Shown here piece after piece: positions 48,365 through 57,963 of a DNA stretch of 64,000 bases. Positions within the stretch are counted from its first letter, which is position 1; every line of letters begins with the position of its first letter. A program made the translations under genes and the position numbers. The DNA lies in contig NZ_JACJSZ010000013.1 of the NCBI RefSeq assembly GCF_014698445.1, positions 1 through 64,000 on the forward strand, given 5' to 3'. The notes under the pieces are model-generated. The model saw only the letters and a list, made by a program, of their open reading frames with translations. It was not told the origin of the DNA and made no database searches. Source of the stretch: Microcystis elabens FACHB-917 (GTDB lineage Bacteria; Cyanobacteriota; Cyanobacteriia; PCC-6307; Cyanobiaceae).

Positions 48365-49195
48365 TCATGCCAGCTGGCGGCTGCGCTCCGCCGCGGCCAC
48401 CACCGCCTCGATCAGGGCCGATCGCAGTCCGGCCCGCTCCAGCTGCCGCAGGCCGGCGGCCGTGGTGCCGGCGGGGCTGGTCACCATGTCCTTGAGCTGG
48501 CCCGGGTGCAGCTCCTGCCCCTGCAGCAAGGCCGCTGTCCCCGCCATGGTGCGGTGGGCCAGGTGCGCGGCCAGCGGGCGCGGCAGCCCCCCCGCCACCG
48601 CCCCGTCGGCCATCGATTCAGCCACCAGGGCCAGGAAGGCGGGGCCGGAGGAGGTGAGGGCCAGGAAGGGATCGAGCTGGGGCTCCGGCAGATCCAGCAC
48701 GTCCCCCACCTGGGCGAAGAGGCGGCGCACGTGCTCGCGCCGGGCCTCGCCTACGCCCTCACCCCAGCTCAGGCCCGTCAGTCCGGCCCGCACCAGGGCC
48801 GGGGTGTTAGGCACGGCGCGGACACAGGCCCGTCCCGGGAACAGGGCCTGCAGCCGGGCGAGGGTCACCCCCGCCAGCACGGAGATCAGCAGCGGCTCGT
48901 CACCGCCGGGTACCTCCGCCCGGGGCTCTGCCAGGGCCGCCGCCGCCGCGGGGGCCACCGTTTCGAGCTGCTGGGGCTTCACCGCCAGCAACACCACCGG
49001 GGCGGCCCAGGCCGGGGCGGGATCGGTGCGGACCTCAACCCCGAGTTCGTTGCTCAGACGCCGGGCGGATGCCTCGCTGGCCACCGCCGCCCGGACGGCC
49101 GAGCGCTCGATCAGGCCGGCCTCGAGAAGCGGCAGCAGCAGGGCCCGGGCCATGCGGCCGAGACCCACCACCCCGAGGGTGTCAGACCATGGCAT
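48365..49195 (-). CDS. proC: Pyrroline-5-carboxylate reductase (ProC)
   Basis: NAD(P)H-dependent last step of proline synthesis, 276 residues. The Rossmann motif [12 protein letters not shown] begins the protein, [11 protein letters not shown] follows, and [41 protein letters not shown] and [20 protein letters not shown] are the ProC signatures. The start was set at MPWSDT (49195), which overlaps the sepF end by 14 bases. Confidence 0.95.
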   Translation of the reverse strand: MPWSDTLGVVGLGRMARALLLPLLEAGLIERSAVRAAVASEASARRLSNELGVEVRTDPAPAWAAPVVLLAVKPQQLETVAPAAAAALAEPRAEVPGGDEPLLISVLAGVTLARLQALFPGRACVRAVPNTPALVRAGLTGLSWGEGVGEARREHVRRLFAQVGDVLDLPEPQLDPFLALTSSGPAFLALVAESMADGAVAGGLPRPLAAHLAHRTMAGTAALLQGQELHPGQLKDMVTSPAGTTAAGLRQLERAGLRSALIEAVVAAAERSRQLA

Positions 49196-49751
49196 CCGAA
49201 CGGCCCCAGGCGGGGCTGGGGGCGGCCTCCTGCTGGTCGTCCACGGGGCCGGTGCGCCCGGAGACCACCGTGGGGGAGGCGGCCTCCTCACCACCGGCGG
49301 TGGTGACCGTGACGCAACTGGGGGCGAACAGGAAGATGCTTTCGCCCACCCGTTCCTGATGGCCGTCGATGGCGAAGGTGCCGCCGGCGACGAAATCCAC
49401 GGCGCGCTGGGCCTGGTCCGGCTCCATCATCGTGAGGTTGAGGATGACGGTCTTGCGCTCGCGGAGGGCCTGAATCGCCCGCGGCATCTCATCGAAACTG
49501 CGGGGCTCCATCAGGCACACCTCGGCCACCGCGCTGGTGATGCCGGGCATGCCGATGACGTTGGTGCCGGCGAAGGGATCTTCGGTGGAGAAATCGGTGC
49601 TCAGAGCCAGGGCTCCGGAGTTTCGGCCTGTCGTCGAGGGGGACGTGGCCGTGGTCGTGTCGCCGGGGTCGTAGTCGAGTTCGTCGTCGAAGTCGCCATC
49701 GAGATAGTCGTCACCGGAGACGACGGCACGCAGGCGGGAGAACAACGACAC
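49182..49751 (-). CDS. sepF: Cell division protein SepF (Cdv2)
   Basis: FtsZ-binding membrane-associated division protein, 189 residues, with a GTG start at 49751. The N-terminus [15 protein letters not shown] can act as an amphipathic membrane anchor; an acidic linker follows. The conserved domain is [69 protein letters not shown]. It is the cyanobacterial Cdv2/Ftn6-era division set member. It lies between pipY and proC. Confidence 0.94.
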   Translation of the reverse strand: MSLFSRLRAVVSGDDYLDGDFDDELDYDPGDTTTATSPSTTGRNSGALALSTDFSTEDPFAGTNVIGMPGITSAVAEVCLMEPRSFDEMPRAIQALRERKTVILNLTMMEPDQAQRAVDFVAGGTFAIDGHQERVGESIFLFAPSCVTVTTAGGEEAASPTVVSGRTGPVDDQQEAAPSPAWGRSDAMV

Positions 49752-49825
49752 GGAGCCGACCTCGGGAAAGATGCTTGGCCTTGAATAGCGTCCCACATCC
49801 ACGCCGGCAAGATCCCGGGGCCTTT

Positions 49826-50512
49826 TCAGGCCTGGATCGGTCGCGTTCCGAAAAGAAGGCTGCCCAGTCTCACCCAGGTGCTGCCCGCCGCCACCGCCTC
49901 GCGCCAGTCGCCGCTCATCCCCATCGAACACTCGGGCAGTCCCAGGTCATCGGCCAGGGCGCGGCACTCCCGGAACAGCTCCAACCGTTCACCGGGGATC
50001 AGGCCCAGGGGGGCGATGGTCATCAGGCCGAGACAGCGCAGCGGCGCCAGGCGCGCCAGGTCGGGCCCCAAGGCCCGCACCTCGGCCGGATCGAAGCCGG
50101 TCTTGGCCGGGTCGGGGCGGAACTTCACCTGCAGCAGGATCCCCGGGGCCAGGCTCTCTTCGGCAGCGATCCGCTGCAGCCGCTCCGCCAGGGCCCGGCT
50201 GTCGACGGAATGGACGGTGCCGAAGCGGCGCAGCACGGCCCGGGCCTTGTTGGCCTGGAGCCGGCCGATGAAGTGCCAGTCGAGGTTCGGCAGGTCGGCC
50301 AGGGCCTCCTGCTTGGCGACGGCCTCCTGCAGCCGGCTCTCCCCGAAGCTCCTCTGGCCCAGGGCTGCGGCCTGGCGCACCAGCTCGGCCGGATGGCCCT
50401 TTGAGACCGCCAGCAGGCGGGTGGAGGGCGGCAAGGCCGCCTGCAGGCTGCCCAGGCGTTCCGCCAGGGTGGAACCGAACGCCTCCGCCGCCCCTGGCGA
50501 AGCCGCCGCCAT
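49826..50512 (-). CDS. pipY: PLP homeostasis protein PipY (YggS/PLPBP family)
   Basis: Single-domain PLP-binding TIM-barrel protein of 228 residues with no known catalysis, involved in vitamin B6 and amino/keto-acid homeostasis. The PLP lysine is in [49 protein letters not shown] and [27 protein letters not shown] are family signatures. Its start shares one base with the pipX stop, the arrangement from which PipY takes its name. Confidence 0.93.
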   Translation of the reverse strand: MAAASPGAAEAFGSTLAERLGSLQAALPPSTRLLAVSKGHPAELVRQAAALGQRSFGESRLQEAVAKQEALADLPNLDWHFIGRLQANKARAVLRRFGTVHSVDSRALAERLQRIAAEESLAPGILLQVKFRPDPAKTGFDPAEVRALGPDLARLAPLRCLGLMTIAPLGLIPGERLELFRECRALADDLGLPECSMGMSGDWREAVAAGSTWVRLGSLLFGTRPIQA

Positions 50513-50778
50513 CAGATGAAGGTCTGGTCGAAGAGCTGGCGCCAGCGGGCCTGGACTTCAGGCCCCTCGCGGCGGCAGCGGGCCAGGTTCTGCTCGGCGA
50601 AGTGGCGGGCGTCCATCAGCGGAATCACCTCGAAATGGGCGCCGCGCTCCTGGAGGGTGACCAGGAAGAAGATCCGCTGGGCGTAGAGGGTGGCATAGAG
50701 ATCGCGGCTCTCGGCCACCGGCGCTACCCGATAGAGCATCCCGAAGGTCGGGTGGTTCAGATAGCGCTCCGTGCTCAC
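50512..50778 (-). CDS. pipX: PII/NtcA-interacting protein PipX
   Basis: Small cyanobacterial regulator that swaps between binding PII (GlnB) and co-activating NtcA according to 2-oxoglutarate/ADP. The 88-residue chain, GTG start at 50778, shows ERYLNHPTFGMLYRVAPVAESRDLYATLYAQRIFFLV, the Tudor-like domain, then two C-terminal helices. Length and pattern fit well. It is coupled to pipY by TGATG. Confidence 0.95.
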   Translation of the reverse strand: MSTERYLNHPTFGMLYRVAPVAESRDLYATLYAQRIFFLVTLQERGAHFEVIPLMDARHFAEQNLARCRREGPEVQARWRQLFDQTFI

Positions 50779-50800
50779 GTCTCCCTTCAGGCTGCGGCCA

Positions 50801-51757
50801 TTAAAGGGCACCGACTTTCCAGCGCAGCGCCAGCAGGACCGCCAGGGCCAGCACCGCCGCCAGGCTGGCGACGGAGGGGGTGGCGGCCGGCTGGTGCAGG
50901 CGGTCGGGGGGAAGCCACATCCCGCCGCGCGCCATCAGGGCCTCGGCCCCCTGCTCGGAGCGCAGCAGCACGTTGGCCAGCAGCCGCTCCCCCACCGCCA
51001 GCACAAGGCCGAGACTGGCCTTCCAGCCCAGGCGCCGCAGATTCACCGCCCGGGTGGCGATCGAGCGGAGCAGGTTCTGCAGTTCCTCCTGCACCAGGGG
51101 CAGGAAGCGCAGCGAGAGCAGCAGGGTGAACCCCAGGCGATCGACGGGCCAGCCCAGGGCCCGCAGGGGGGCCAGCCACCAGGCGATCGCCCAGACCAGC
51201 TCCTCGGGGGGGGTGGAGAGCAGCAGCAGGTTGGCGCTGTGGATGACCGTGAACAGCAGGGTGGCGCCGTTGATGCCCAGTTCAGCGGAGCGGCGGGTGA
51301 CCACCAGGGGGCCCAGCTCCAGCGGACCGGCCGTCACCGGACCCCAGCGGACCTGCTCCCAGGGGAGGCCCGCCCGCGACGGGGCCGGGGCGCCGGCGGG
51401 ACCAGGCACCAGCCGCAGCTCCCCGGGGGGGCGTTGGAGGCTGGCCTGGGGGGCCCCTCCGGCCGGCAGCAGGGCGGCGAGGAGGCCCACCAGCAGGGCC
51501 AGGGCGATCAGCAGCGGCAGGCTCTGCCGCCAGAGGCGCCAGGGCAGGCCGCTGACGGCAGTGATCAGCAGCAGCAGCCCCACCAGGGCCAGCCGCCAGA
51601 GGGGCCCGGCCAGGATCGGCGTCACCAGGAACGCCACCGTCCAGACCAGCTTCACCCGCGGATCGAGTCGCCGCAGCCAGCTGCCCCGACCGCCAGTGCC
51701 GCCGCCCTCGCCGTCATCGACGTACTGACCGATCGGCAGCTGCCGCAACCAGTCCAT
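50801..51757 (-). CDS. Energy-coupling factor transporter transmembrane protein (EcfT/CbiQ family)
   Basis: A 318-residue polytopic protein with GQYVDDGEGGGTGGRGSWLRRLDPRVKLVWTVAFL at the N-terminus (the LDPRxKL motif) and the coupling-helix motif GAEALMARGGMWLP near the end. Four to six TM segments lie between, with a Pro-rich insertion of about 40 residues. EcfT proteins link S components to ABC ATPases; neither partner is nearby, so the substrate cannot be told. It lies between der and pipX. Confidence 0.85.
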   Translation of the reverse strand: MDWLRQLPIGQYVDDGEGGGTGGRGSWLRRLDPRVKLVWTVAFLVTPILAGPLWRLALVGLLLLITAVSGLPWRLWRQSLPLLIALALLVGLLAALLPAGGAPQASLQRPPGELRLVPGPAGAPAPSRAGLPWEQVRWGPVTAGPLELGPLVVTRRSAELGINGATLLFTVIHSANLLLLSTPPEELVWAIAWWLAPLRALGWPVDRLGFTLLLSLRFLPLVQEELQNLLRSIATRAVNLRRLGWKASLGLVLAVGERLLANVLLRSEQGAEALMARGGMWLPPDRLHQPAATPSVASLAAVLALAVLLALRWKVGAL

Positions 51758-51807
51758 TCAGACCGGCCCCCCCTGGATCGCCCCTGGAATCGCCATGTCC
51801 ATCGACC

Positions 51808-53172
51808 TCAGCTGCCCCGGCTCTGCTGGCGGGCCTGCTCCTTCTCGGCATCCCGCTGCTGCTTGCCGCGCCAGAAGAGCCGCACCGGCGATCCCTCGAA
51901 GCCCAGGGCCTCGCGGATCTGACGTTCCACATAGCGGCGGTAGGTGTCGCCGAACAGCCTGGGGTCGTTGACGAACAGGGTGAAGCTGGGAGGGCGGGTG
52001 GCTACCTGGGTGCCGTAGTAGAGGCGGCCCTGTCGGCCGCCGCGGGTGGTGGGGGGCGAGCGCCATCGCAGGGCCTCCTGCAGCACCTCGTTCACCACCG
52101 AGGTGCTCACCCGGCGGCGGTGCTGCTCCACCGCCACGGCGGCGATGGCGAAGATGCTTTCCACCCGCTGGCCGGTGAGGGCGGAGGTGAACAGCATCGG
52201 CGCCCAGTCCAGGAAGTAGAGCTTGGCGCGCAGCTCCTTCTCCATGGCGCTCATGGTGTGGCTGTCCTTCTCGATGGCGTCCCACTTGTTCACCACCACC
52301 GCACAGGCGCGGCCGTCCTCCTCGATCCGCCCCGCCAGGCGCTGGTCCTGCTCGGTGACGCCGTCGAGGGCATCGATGACGAGGATGCAGACGTCGCTGC
52401 GCTCGATCGCCTTGAAGCTGCGGGTGATGCCGAAGTACTCCGGGCCGTAGTCGACGCTGCGGCGCCTGCGGATGCCGGCGGTGTCGATCAGCTTCCAGGT
52501 GAGACCCTCCCGCTCGAGGGTGGTGTCGATGGTGTCGCGGGTGGTGCCGCGGATCGGGCTGACGATGGCCCGGTTCTCACCGCAGATGGCATTGAGCAGG
52601 CTCGACTTGCCCACGTTGGGGCGGCCGATGATCGCCAGCTGGATCGGCTCGGCCTCCTCGGTCTCGGTGGTGGCCGGCAGGAAGCTGATCACCCGGTCGA
52701 GCAGATCGCCGGTGCCGGCGCCGTGGATCGCCGAGATCGGATGGGGTTCGCCCAGGCCCAGGCCCCAGAACTCCGCCGCCATCGCCAGGCCCTGATCGGG
52801 CGACTCGCACTTGTTCACCCCCAGCAGCACCGGCACCGACTGGCTCCGCAACCATTCGGCGATCGATTCATCGGCGGCGGTGACCCCCTGCTGGCCGTCC
52901 ACGATCACCACGGCCACCGACGCCTCGGCCAGGGCCAGGTTGGCCTGCTCCCGTATCTCGGGCAGGAATTCGCTGTCGTCGTCGAACACCAGGCCGCCCG
53001 TGTCCACCACCCGGAAGGTGCGGTCGCCCCAGAAGCCCTCCTGGTAGGTGCGGTCCCGGGTCACGCCCGGCTGGTCGTGCACGATCGCCTCACGGCTGCG
53101 GCAGAGCCGATTCACCAGGGTGGATTTGCCCACGTTGGGGCGGCCGATCACGGCGACGACGGGGAGCGCCAA
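51808..53172 (-). CDS. der: Ribosome biogenesis GTPase Der (EngA)
   Basis: Double-GTPase for 50S subunit assembly, 454 residues. Both G domains are complete: [14 protein letters not shown] at about 10-23 with DTGG and NKCE, and a second [14 protein letters not shown] near 186 with DTAG and NKWD. A KH-like C-terminal domain follows ([32 protein letters not shown]). It heads the minus-strand der-ecfT-pipX-pipY-sepF-proC run. Confidence 0.97.
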   Translation of the reverse strand: MALPVVAVIGRPNVGKSTLVNRLCRSREAIVHDQPGVTRDRTYQEGFWGDRTFRVVDTGGLVFDDDSEFLPEIREQANLALAEASVAVVIVDGQQGVTAADESIAEWLRSQSVPVLLGVNKCESPDQGLAMAAEFWGLGLGEPHPISAIHGAGTGDLLDRVISFLPATTETEEAEPIQLAIIGRPNVGKSSLLNAICGENRAIVSPIRGTTRDTIDTTLEREGLTWKLIDTAGIRRRRSVDYGPEYFGITRSFKAIERSDVCILVIDALDGVTEQDQRLAGRIEEDGRACAVVVNKWDAIEKDSHTMSAMEKELRAKLYFLDWAPMLFTSALTGQRVESIFAIAAVAVEQHRRRVSTSVVNEVLQEALRWRSPPTTRGGRQGRLYYGTQVATRPPSFTLFVNDPRLFGDTYRRYVERQIREALGFEGSPVRLFWRGKQQRDAEKEQARQQSRGS

Positions 53173-53229
53173 TCTGACTTATTCCTTACGACGGAAGCGT
53201 TATGTAGACCCTACAGAGCCACCGTCGCC

Positions 53230-53739
53230 TCAACCCACCGGGGGATCGCCGGGATGGCCGGACACCGGATCGGCGGGCGGATCGAGGAGCTCCGGCAGCG
53301 GGCCCGCCTGCGGCAGCGGCTCCCCCCGCTCGGCCAGGTGGGCCAGCAACCAGTTGACCGCCGTGGCCCTCCGGGTGCGGCGGGGGTAGAGGCCGCCGAT
53401 GCGGTAGCCGGCAAAGCCGAGCTGCTGCTTGAGCAGCTGCTTGTGCTCGGGGGGGATCGAGCGGGTGAGCCGCACGCTCGCGGGCCGCTCGGCGATCAGC
53501 TCCGGCGCCTCGGGGAAGGCCTCGGCCCAGGCCGTCAGTGTCTCGGGCCCGGCCTGCCAGCGGCCATCGGCGGTGGAGCGGTAGCCCAGCCGCTCCCAGA
53601 CCAGCCGGCACACGAAGCGATCGCTGGTGCGGTCGTCCAGCACCGCCTCCAGCAGGGCGCGGCTGAGGGGAAACGGTCCTGGGGCGCCATCGGGCTTCCA
53701 GGGGGGAGCGGCGGCAGCGTCCAAAGCGTCGTTCGGCAT
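53230..53739 (-). CDS. DUF1823 family protein
   Basis: A 169-residue protein with FPLSRALLEAVLDDRTSDRFVCRLVWERLGYRSTADGRWQAGPETLTAWAEAFPEAPELIAERPASVRLTRSIPPEHKQLLKQQLGFAGYRIGGLYPRRTRRATAVNWLLA; the cited run corresponds to residues about 23-133. This all-helical pattern is that of the cyanobacteria/plant family DUF1823, function unknown. It is 57 bases upstream of der on the same strand and divergent from dus. Confidence 0.8.
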   Translation of the reverse strand: MPNDALDAAAAPPWKPDGAPGPFPLSRALLEAVLDDRTSDRFVCRLVWERLGYRSTADGRWQAGPETLTAWAEAFPEAPELIAERPASVRLTRSIPPEHKQLLKQQLGFAGYRIGGLYPRRTRRATAVNWLLAHLAERGEPLPQAGPLPELLDPPADPVSGHPGDPPVG

Positions 53740-53756
53740 CCGAAAGTGACTCCAGC

Positions 53757-54806
53757 ATGCCCAGTCCCGCCAGCCACCCCTGCCCCACCGGTCCCCTGCG
53801 CCTGGCCGGCAACGGCACTGACCGGGAGCTCCACTGCAGGGTGCTGCAGTCGCCCCTGGCGGGGGTGAGCGACGGGATCTTCCGCGCCCTGGTGCGCCGC
53901 TGGGCCCCCGACGCCCTCCTGTTCACCGAGATGGTGAACGCCACGGCCCTGGAGCTGGGCCACGGCGGCGCCAAGATGGCGGCCCTCGATCGGGATCCGG
54001 GGCCGGTCGGGGTGCAGCTGTTCGACCACCGGCCCGAGACCATGGCCGAGGCGGCCCGGTGGGCCGAGGCCGCCGGCGCCTGGCTGATCGACATCAACAT
54101 GGGCTGTCCGGTGCGCAAGATCGCCCGTAAGGGGGGAGGCAGCGGCCTGCTCCGCCAGCCGGATCTGGCCCTGCGGATCGTGGCGGCGGTGGCGGCGGCC
54201 GTGCGGGTGCCGGTGACGGTGAAGACCCGGCTGGGCTGGTGCGGCGCCAGTGCCGATCCGGTGGGCTTCGCCCTGGCCCTGCAGGATGCCGGCGCCAGCG
54301 CCCTCACCCTGCACGGGCGCACCCGGGAGCAGGGCTTCTCGGGCCGGGCCGACTGGGACGCGATCGGGCGGGTCAAGGCGGCCCTGCGCATCCCGCTGAT
54401 CGCCAACGGCGACATCACCGGCCCGGAGGACGCCCTGCGCTGTCTGGCGGTCACCGGCGCCGACGGTGTGATGGTGGGGCGGGCCACCCTTGGGCGCCCC
54501 TGGCTGGTGGGGCGCATCGCGGCGGCCCTCGCCGGCCGTCCCCTGCCGCCCGAACCCGATGCCCACGCCCGCATCGCCCTGGCCCGGGAGCACCTGGAGG
54601 CCCTGGTGGCGGCCCGAGGCGAGCAGGGCCTGCTGATCGCCCGCAAGCACCTGGGCTGGACCTGCCAGGGCTTCGCCGGCGCGGCCCGGCTGCGGCGGGA
54701 GCTGATGGTCGCCCCCAGTCTGGGGTCCGCCCTGGAGCTGCTGGATCAGGCGGCGCGGGAGGTCACCGGCCCAGTCCCATTCCCAGCAGGTCCCGGCTGC
54801 CGCTGA
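53757..54806 (+). CDS. dus: tRNA-dihydrouridine synthase (Dus, DusB-like)
   Basis: FMN-dependent enzyme that reduces uridines in tRNA D loops. The 349 residues form a TIM barrel with SPLAGVSDGIFRALVRR, LFTEMVNATAL, VGVQLFDHRPE, the catalytic-Cys loop INMGCPVRKIARKGGGSGLLR, TVKTRLGW, TLHGRTREQGFSG, IANGDITGPEDAL and GVMVGRATLGRPWLVG. The last 44 bases overlap the convergent DUF4079 gene. Confidence 0.93.
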   Translation: MPSPASHPCPTGPLRLAGNGTDRELHCRVLQSPLAGVSDGIFRALVRRWAPDALLFTEMVNATALELGHGGAKMAALDRDPGPVGVQLFDHRPETMAEAARWAEAAGAWLIDINMGCPVRKIARKGGGSGLLRQPDLALRIVAAVAAAVRVPVTVKTRLGWCGASADPVGFALALQDAGASALTLHGRTREQGFSGRADWDAIGRVKAALRIPLIANGDITGPEDALRCLAVTGADGVMVGRATLGRPWLVGRIAAALAGRPLPPEPDAHARIALAREHLEALVAARGEQGLLIARKHLGWTCQGFAGAARLRRELMVAPSLGSALELLDQAAREVTGPVPFPAGPGCR

Positions 54807-55386
54807 TCGCCTGAACCGCCAGCAGCAGGGCGGTGAGGAAGGCGGCGCCGACGTGCAACTGCCGCATCCGGGGGGAGCGCTGGGTCTCGGGGGCCGCCGC
54901 CATGGCGAACAGCAGCAGGCCGCAGAGCAGCACGCCACTCCAGTAATGGGACCCCCAGACGCCCCCGTCGAAGGGACTGCGGCCCAGATGCCACAAGGCC
55001 GGCTGGCTGCCCAGGGTCAGCAGGCCCAGCCAGCAGATCAGGGCGAAGCCGGCCCGCAGCCAGGCCCCTTTCGCCCGCCACAGGGCCAGGCAGCTCAGCA
55101 GGCACCCCAGCCCGGCCAGCAGCAGGGCCGCGGCCGTCCCGGCGGCCGCGGCGGGCCCCCGGGCGTAGGTGGCCGCCATGGCGATCAGCACCGCCACCAC
55201 CGCACCCGCCGTCACCCAGCGGCCGTGTTCGGCGTGCTCCGCCCCCACCGTCGGCGGCAGGGGGTTGATGTCGAGGCGGCGCTCCCGCGCCAGGGTCCCC
55301 AGCCGGATGGTGGCGCCCACAACCGGATAGACGAACAGGATGACCAGCACCGGGTGCAACAGGGCGAACCAGTCGGTGGCGGTCAT
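54763..55386 (-). CDS. DUF4079 family membrane protein
   Basis: A 207-residue integral membrane protein with about five TM segments. It starts MTATDWFALLHPVLVILFVYPVVGATIRLG, has a loop INPLPPTVGAEHAEHGRWVT, then more TMs and SHYWSGVLLCGLLLFAMAAAPE. This matches the cyanobacterial DUF4079 family, which has cytochrome b561-like His placement (His10, His51, His54, HYW). A heme-binding role is inference only. It is encoded 58 bases after cobI. Confidence 0.75.
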   Translation of the reverse strand: MTATDWFALLHPVLVILFVYPVVGATIRLGTLARERRLDINPLPPTVGAEHAEHGRWVTAGAVVAVLIAMAATYARGPAAAAGTAAALLLAGLGCLLSCLALWRAKGAWLRAGFALICWLGLLTLGSQPALWHLGRSPFDGGVWGSHYWSGVLLCGLLLFAMAAAPETQRSPRMRQLHVGAAFLTALLLAVQAISGSRDLLGMGLGR

Positions 55387-55444
55387 TCCGGTGGCGGTGA
55401 TCCCGGCGGCAGGCAGCGGCAAGGGCGGGGCGAAAAGCGAACGG

Positions 55445-56155
55445 TCATGGAAGCACCGCCGGCCACCCCTGCCGGATGAGCAGCAGGGAGAAGTAGGGGA
55501 CCGCATCGGCGGGCACCTCCACCGCCGGGCAGACCCGCTCATCGGGCCATCCCACCCGCTCGGCGAACAGGGCCTCCGCCAGCAGACCCCGCTCGGCCAG
55601 CAGCGGCCGCACCCACGGCCAGCGCCCGCCCAGCTTGAGCAGGGCCAGCACCCAGCCCCCGGCCGCTGCCCGGGCCAGCAGCTCCTCCAGCTCACGGGGC
55701 TCCTCCGGTGTGGGGCGGATCAGCAGCCCCTCCTGCTGCAGGGCCAGGGGCCAGGCCCCGGCGGCGGCGGCGGCGGCCACAGCGCTGATGCCCGGGATCA
55801 GGCGCACCGGCAGGCCGGGATGGCGGTCCCGCAGGGCCAGCAGCACGTAGCTGCTGCTGGCGAACAGCGACACGTCGCCCTCGCAGAGCAGCACCACCGA
55901 CCGACCGCCGACCACCTCGGCCGCCAGCCGGTCGGCGGCGGCCTGCCAGGCCTGCCGGCGCGGCCCGGCCGCCGTCACCATCGGGAACACCAGGGGCAGC
56001 CGCCGCTGGCCGTGGCCGATCCAGGGGCCGGCCACGCCAGCCGCCATCCCCTCGGCCCCTTCGCGGGCGACCGGGTAGGCGACGGTGTCGGCGGTCTCGA
56101 TGGCCCGCACCGCCGCCACGGTGAGCAAGTCGGGATCGCCGGGCCCCACCCCCAC
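55445..56155 (-). CDS. cobI: Precorrin-2 C20-methyltransferase (CobI/CbiL)
   Basis: SAM-dependent tetrapyrrole methylase in corrin ring synthesis for pseudocobalamin. Signatures are GVGPGDPDLLTVAAVRAIETADTVAYPV, SVVLLCEGDVSLFASSSYVLLAL and RLIPGISAVAAAAAAGAWPLA. The start is unclear. GTG 56155 leaves little before the first strand (LTL is just upstream), and the next in-frame start, GTG 56263, would overlap the divergent dioxygenase gene by nine bases. Length from 56155 is 236 residues, typical for the family. Confidence 0.9.
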   Translation of the reverse strand: MGVGPGDPDLLTVAAVRAIETADTVAYPVAREGAEGMAAGVAGPWIGHGQRRLPLVFPMVTAAGPRRQAWQAAADRLAAEVVGGRSVVLLCEGDVSLFASSSYVLLALRDRHPGLPVRLIPGISAVAAAAAAGAWPLALQQEGLLIRPTPEEPRELEELLARAAAGGWVLALLKLGGRWPWVRPLLAERGLLAEALFAERVGWPDERVCPAVEVPADAVPYFSLLLIRQGWPAVLP

Positions 56156-56254
56156 CAGGGTGAGGCCGGTGTTGGCAACACGGTCAGCGATGGGGGGATG
56201 TCCGCGGCAGACCTTTCTAGGCTGCAGATCCCCAGACCGCCTCGGAGTGCCCCG

Positions 56255-56821
56255 ATGACCCACCTGGTGATCCGTTCCGCCGCCGGCGACGGCCACGCCG
56301 CCCCCCTGCTGCGCAGCAGCGACGCCGCCGTGATCGCCCGGGAACTGGGGGCCCGGGGTGTGCGCTTTGAGCGCTGGGCCGCGCCGGCTTCCCTGGCGGC
56401 GGACGCCGACCAGGCCGCGATCCTGGCCGCCTACGCCGCCGAGATCGCCCGGGTGCAGGCCGAGGGCAGCTACCGCACCGTGGACGCGATCCGTCTCGGC
56501 CCCGACCATCCGGACCGAAAGGCCCTGCGGGCGAAGTTCCTCTCCGAGCACACCCATGCCGAGGACGAGGTGCGCTTCTTCGTGGAGGGCCGCGGGCTCT
56601 TCTGCCTGCACATCGCCGACGAGGTGCTCCAGGTGGTGTGTGAGCAGGGCGACTGGATCGGGGTGCCCGCCGGCACCCGTCACTGGTTCGACACCGGCGC
56701 GCGTCCGTCCTTCTGCGCCCTGCGCTTCTTCGACAACAGCGACGGCTGGGTGGCCAGCTTCACCGGCGATCCGATCGCCACGCGCTTCCCGCTGCTGGAG
56801 GAGGTGATGGCCGCGGCCTGA
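56255..56821 (+). CDS. mtnD: Acireductone dioxygenase (cupin)
   Basis: Cupin metalloenzyme of the methionine salvage pathway that cleaves 1,2-dihydroxy-5-(methylthio)pentene-3-one. The 188-residue chain has the metal motif HTHAEDEVRFFVEGRGLF (two His and Glu) and the second-strand His in GTRHWFD, with KFLSEHTH before it. The in vivo metal (Fe or Ni) decides the product. No other salvage gene is in this window. It lies between divergent cobI and convergent miaE. Confidence 0.9.
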   Translation: MTHLVIRSAAGDGHAAPLLRSSDAAVIARELGARGVRFERWAAPASLAADADQAAILAAYAAEIARVQAEGSYRTVDAIRLGPDHPDRKALRAKFLSEHTHAEDEVRFFVEGRGLFCLHIADEVLQVVCEQGDWIGVPAGTRHWFDTGARPSFCALRFFDNSDGWVASFTGDPIATRFPLLEEVMAAA

Positions 56822-56830
56822 CCGGGTGGC

Positions 56831-57442
56831 TCAGCTGTGCATGCGCGGCTGGGGATGGAGGCTGGAGAGGATCTCCGCCTCGCTCGCGGCCAGGGCCGTG
56901 AGCCGATCGGTCACCACCGGCCGGGCCCAGCGCCGTTCGCACAGCAGCCAGTAGAGGCCGAAATGGCGCGCCTCGCTGGCCAGCAGGTCGGCGTAGAGGC
57001 TCCGCAACTCCGCATCGGGGCTGTGGGCGGCCAGCAGGGCCATCCGCTCGTGGCTGCGGGCCTCGATCAGACCCGCCACCAGGAAGCTGTCGAGCATGCG
57101 CTCCGGCTCCTGCCGGCGCACCAGGGCGGCCAGGGCGGCGCCGTAGGGCGGGGCGGCCAGGGCCCGGAGGCCGGTGCCGCGCCGCTCCAGCAGGGCCTGC
57201 ACCCGCTCGAAGTGCTCCAGTTCCTCCCGGGCCAGGGGGCTGAGCACCGCCGCCAGCTCCCCGTCGGAGGGGTAGCGGAACATCAGCTGCAGGGCGGCAC
57301 CGGCCGCCTTGCGCTCGCAGTGGGCGTGATCGATCAGCAGCAGATCGGGGTGGGCAAGGGCCTGCTCCAGCCAGGCGACGCTGCTGGGGGCCGCCAGCCA
57401 CCGCACCCGGGCCGCCGCGGCCAGCGGGGCGCTGGCGCTCAT
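56831..57442 (-). CDS. miaE: tRNA-(ms2io6A)-hydroxylase MiaE
   Basis: Non-heme diiron monooxygenase that hydroxylates the isopentenyl group of ms2i6A37 in tRNA. The 203 residues show the four-helix diiron pattern: [48 protein letters not shown] and [12 protein letters not shown], whose Glu and His residues bind iron. ATGA overlap with aroQ upstream. Confidence 0.92.
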   Translation of the reverse strand: MSASAPLAAAARVRWLAAPSSVAWLEQALAHPDLLLIDHAHCERKAAGAALQLMFRYPSDGELAAVLSPLAREELEHFERVQALLERRGTGLRALAAPPYGAALAALVRRQEPERMLDSFLVAGLIEARSHERMALLAAHSPDAELRSLYADLLASEARHFGLYWLLCERRWARPVVTDRLTALAASEAEILSSLHPQPRMHS

Positions 57443-57894
57443 GCCGCCGCCCGCAGATGGGCCACCAGTCCGTCGAGGGCGAGGCGGTAGCTGGTGGGAC
57501 CGAAGCCGCAGATCACCCCCAGGGCCCGGTCCGCCAGCAGGGAGCGATGGCGGAAAGCCTCGCGAGCATGCACGTTGCTGAGGTGCACCTCCACGAAGGG
57601 CAGGGCCACCGCCAGCAGGGCGTCCCGGATCGCCACCGAGGTGTGGGTGTAGGCGGCGGCGTTGATCAGGATCCCCTCGCTGGCCGGGCTCCCGGCCTGC
57701 CCTCCCGCCTGGTGGATCCGGTCCACCAGGGCCCCCTCGTGGTTGCTCTGGAAGCAGGCGAGCTCCACCCCGAGCGCCGCGGCCTGCTGCTCCAGGGCGG
57801 CATCGATGGCCGCCAGGGTGCTGCGGCCGTAGAGGCCGGGCTCCCGCTGGCCGAGCAGGTTGAGGTTGGGGCCATGGAGCACGAGCAGGCGCAT
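57439..57894 (-). CDS. aroQ: Type II 3-dehydroquinate dehydratase
   Basis: Dodecameric shikimate-pathway enzyme, 151 residues. [20 protein letters not shown] contains the catalytic Arg and Tyr lid, [53 protein letters not shown] and [14 protein letters not shown] follow. The usual NPGA/NPAA is NAAA here, a small change. It is coupled to miaE and divergent from tRNA-Tyr. Confidence 0.95.
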   Translation of the reverse strand: MRLLVLHGPNLNLLGQREPGLYGRSTLAAIDAALEQQAAALGVELACFQSNHEGALVDRIHQAGGQAGSPASEGILINAAAYTHTSVAIRDALLAVALPFVEVHLSNVHAREAFRHRSLLADRALGVICGFGPTSYRLALDGLVAHLRAAA

Positions 57895-57963
57895 CGGGGA
57901 CAGAGGAGGGGAGGGCCGGGAGGTGGTGGGAAGGTCGGCTGGTAAGTTCTGAAGGTGTGGTTC

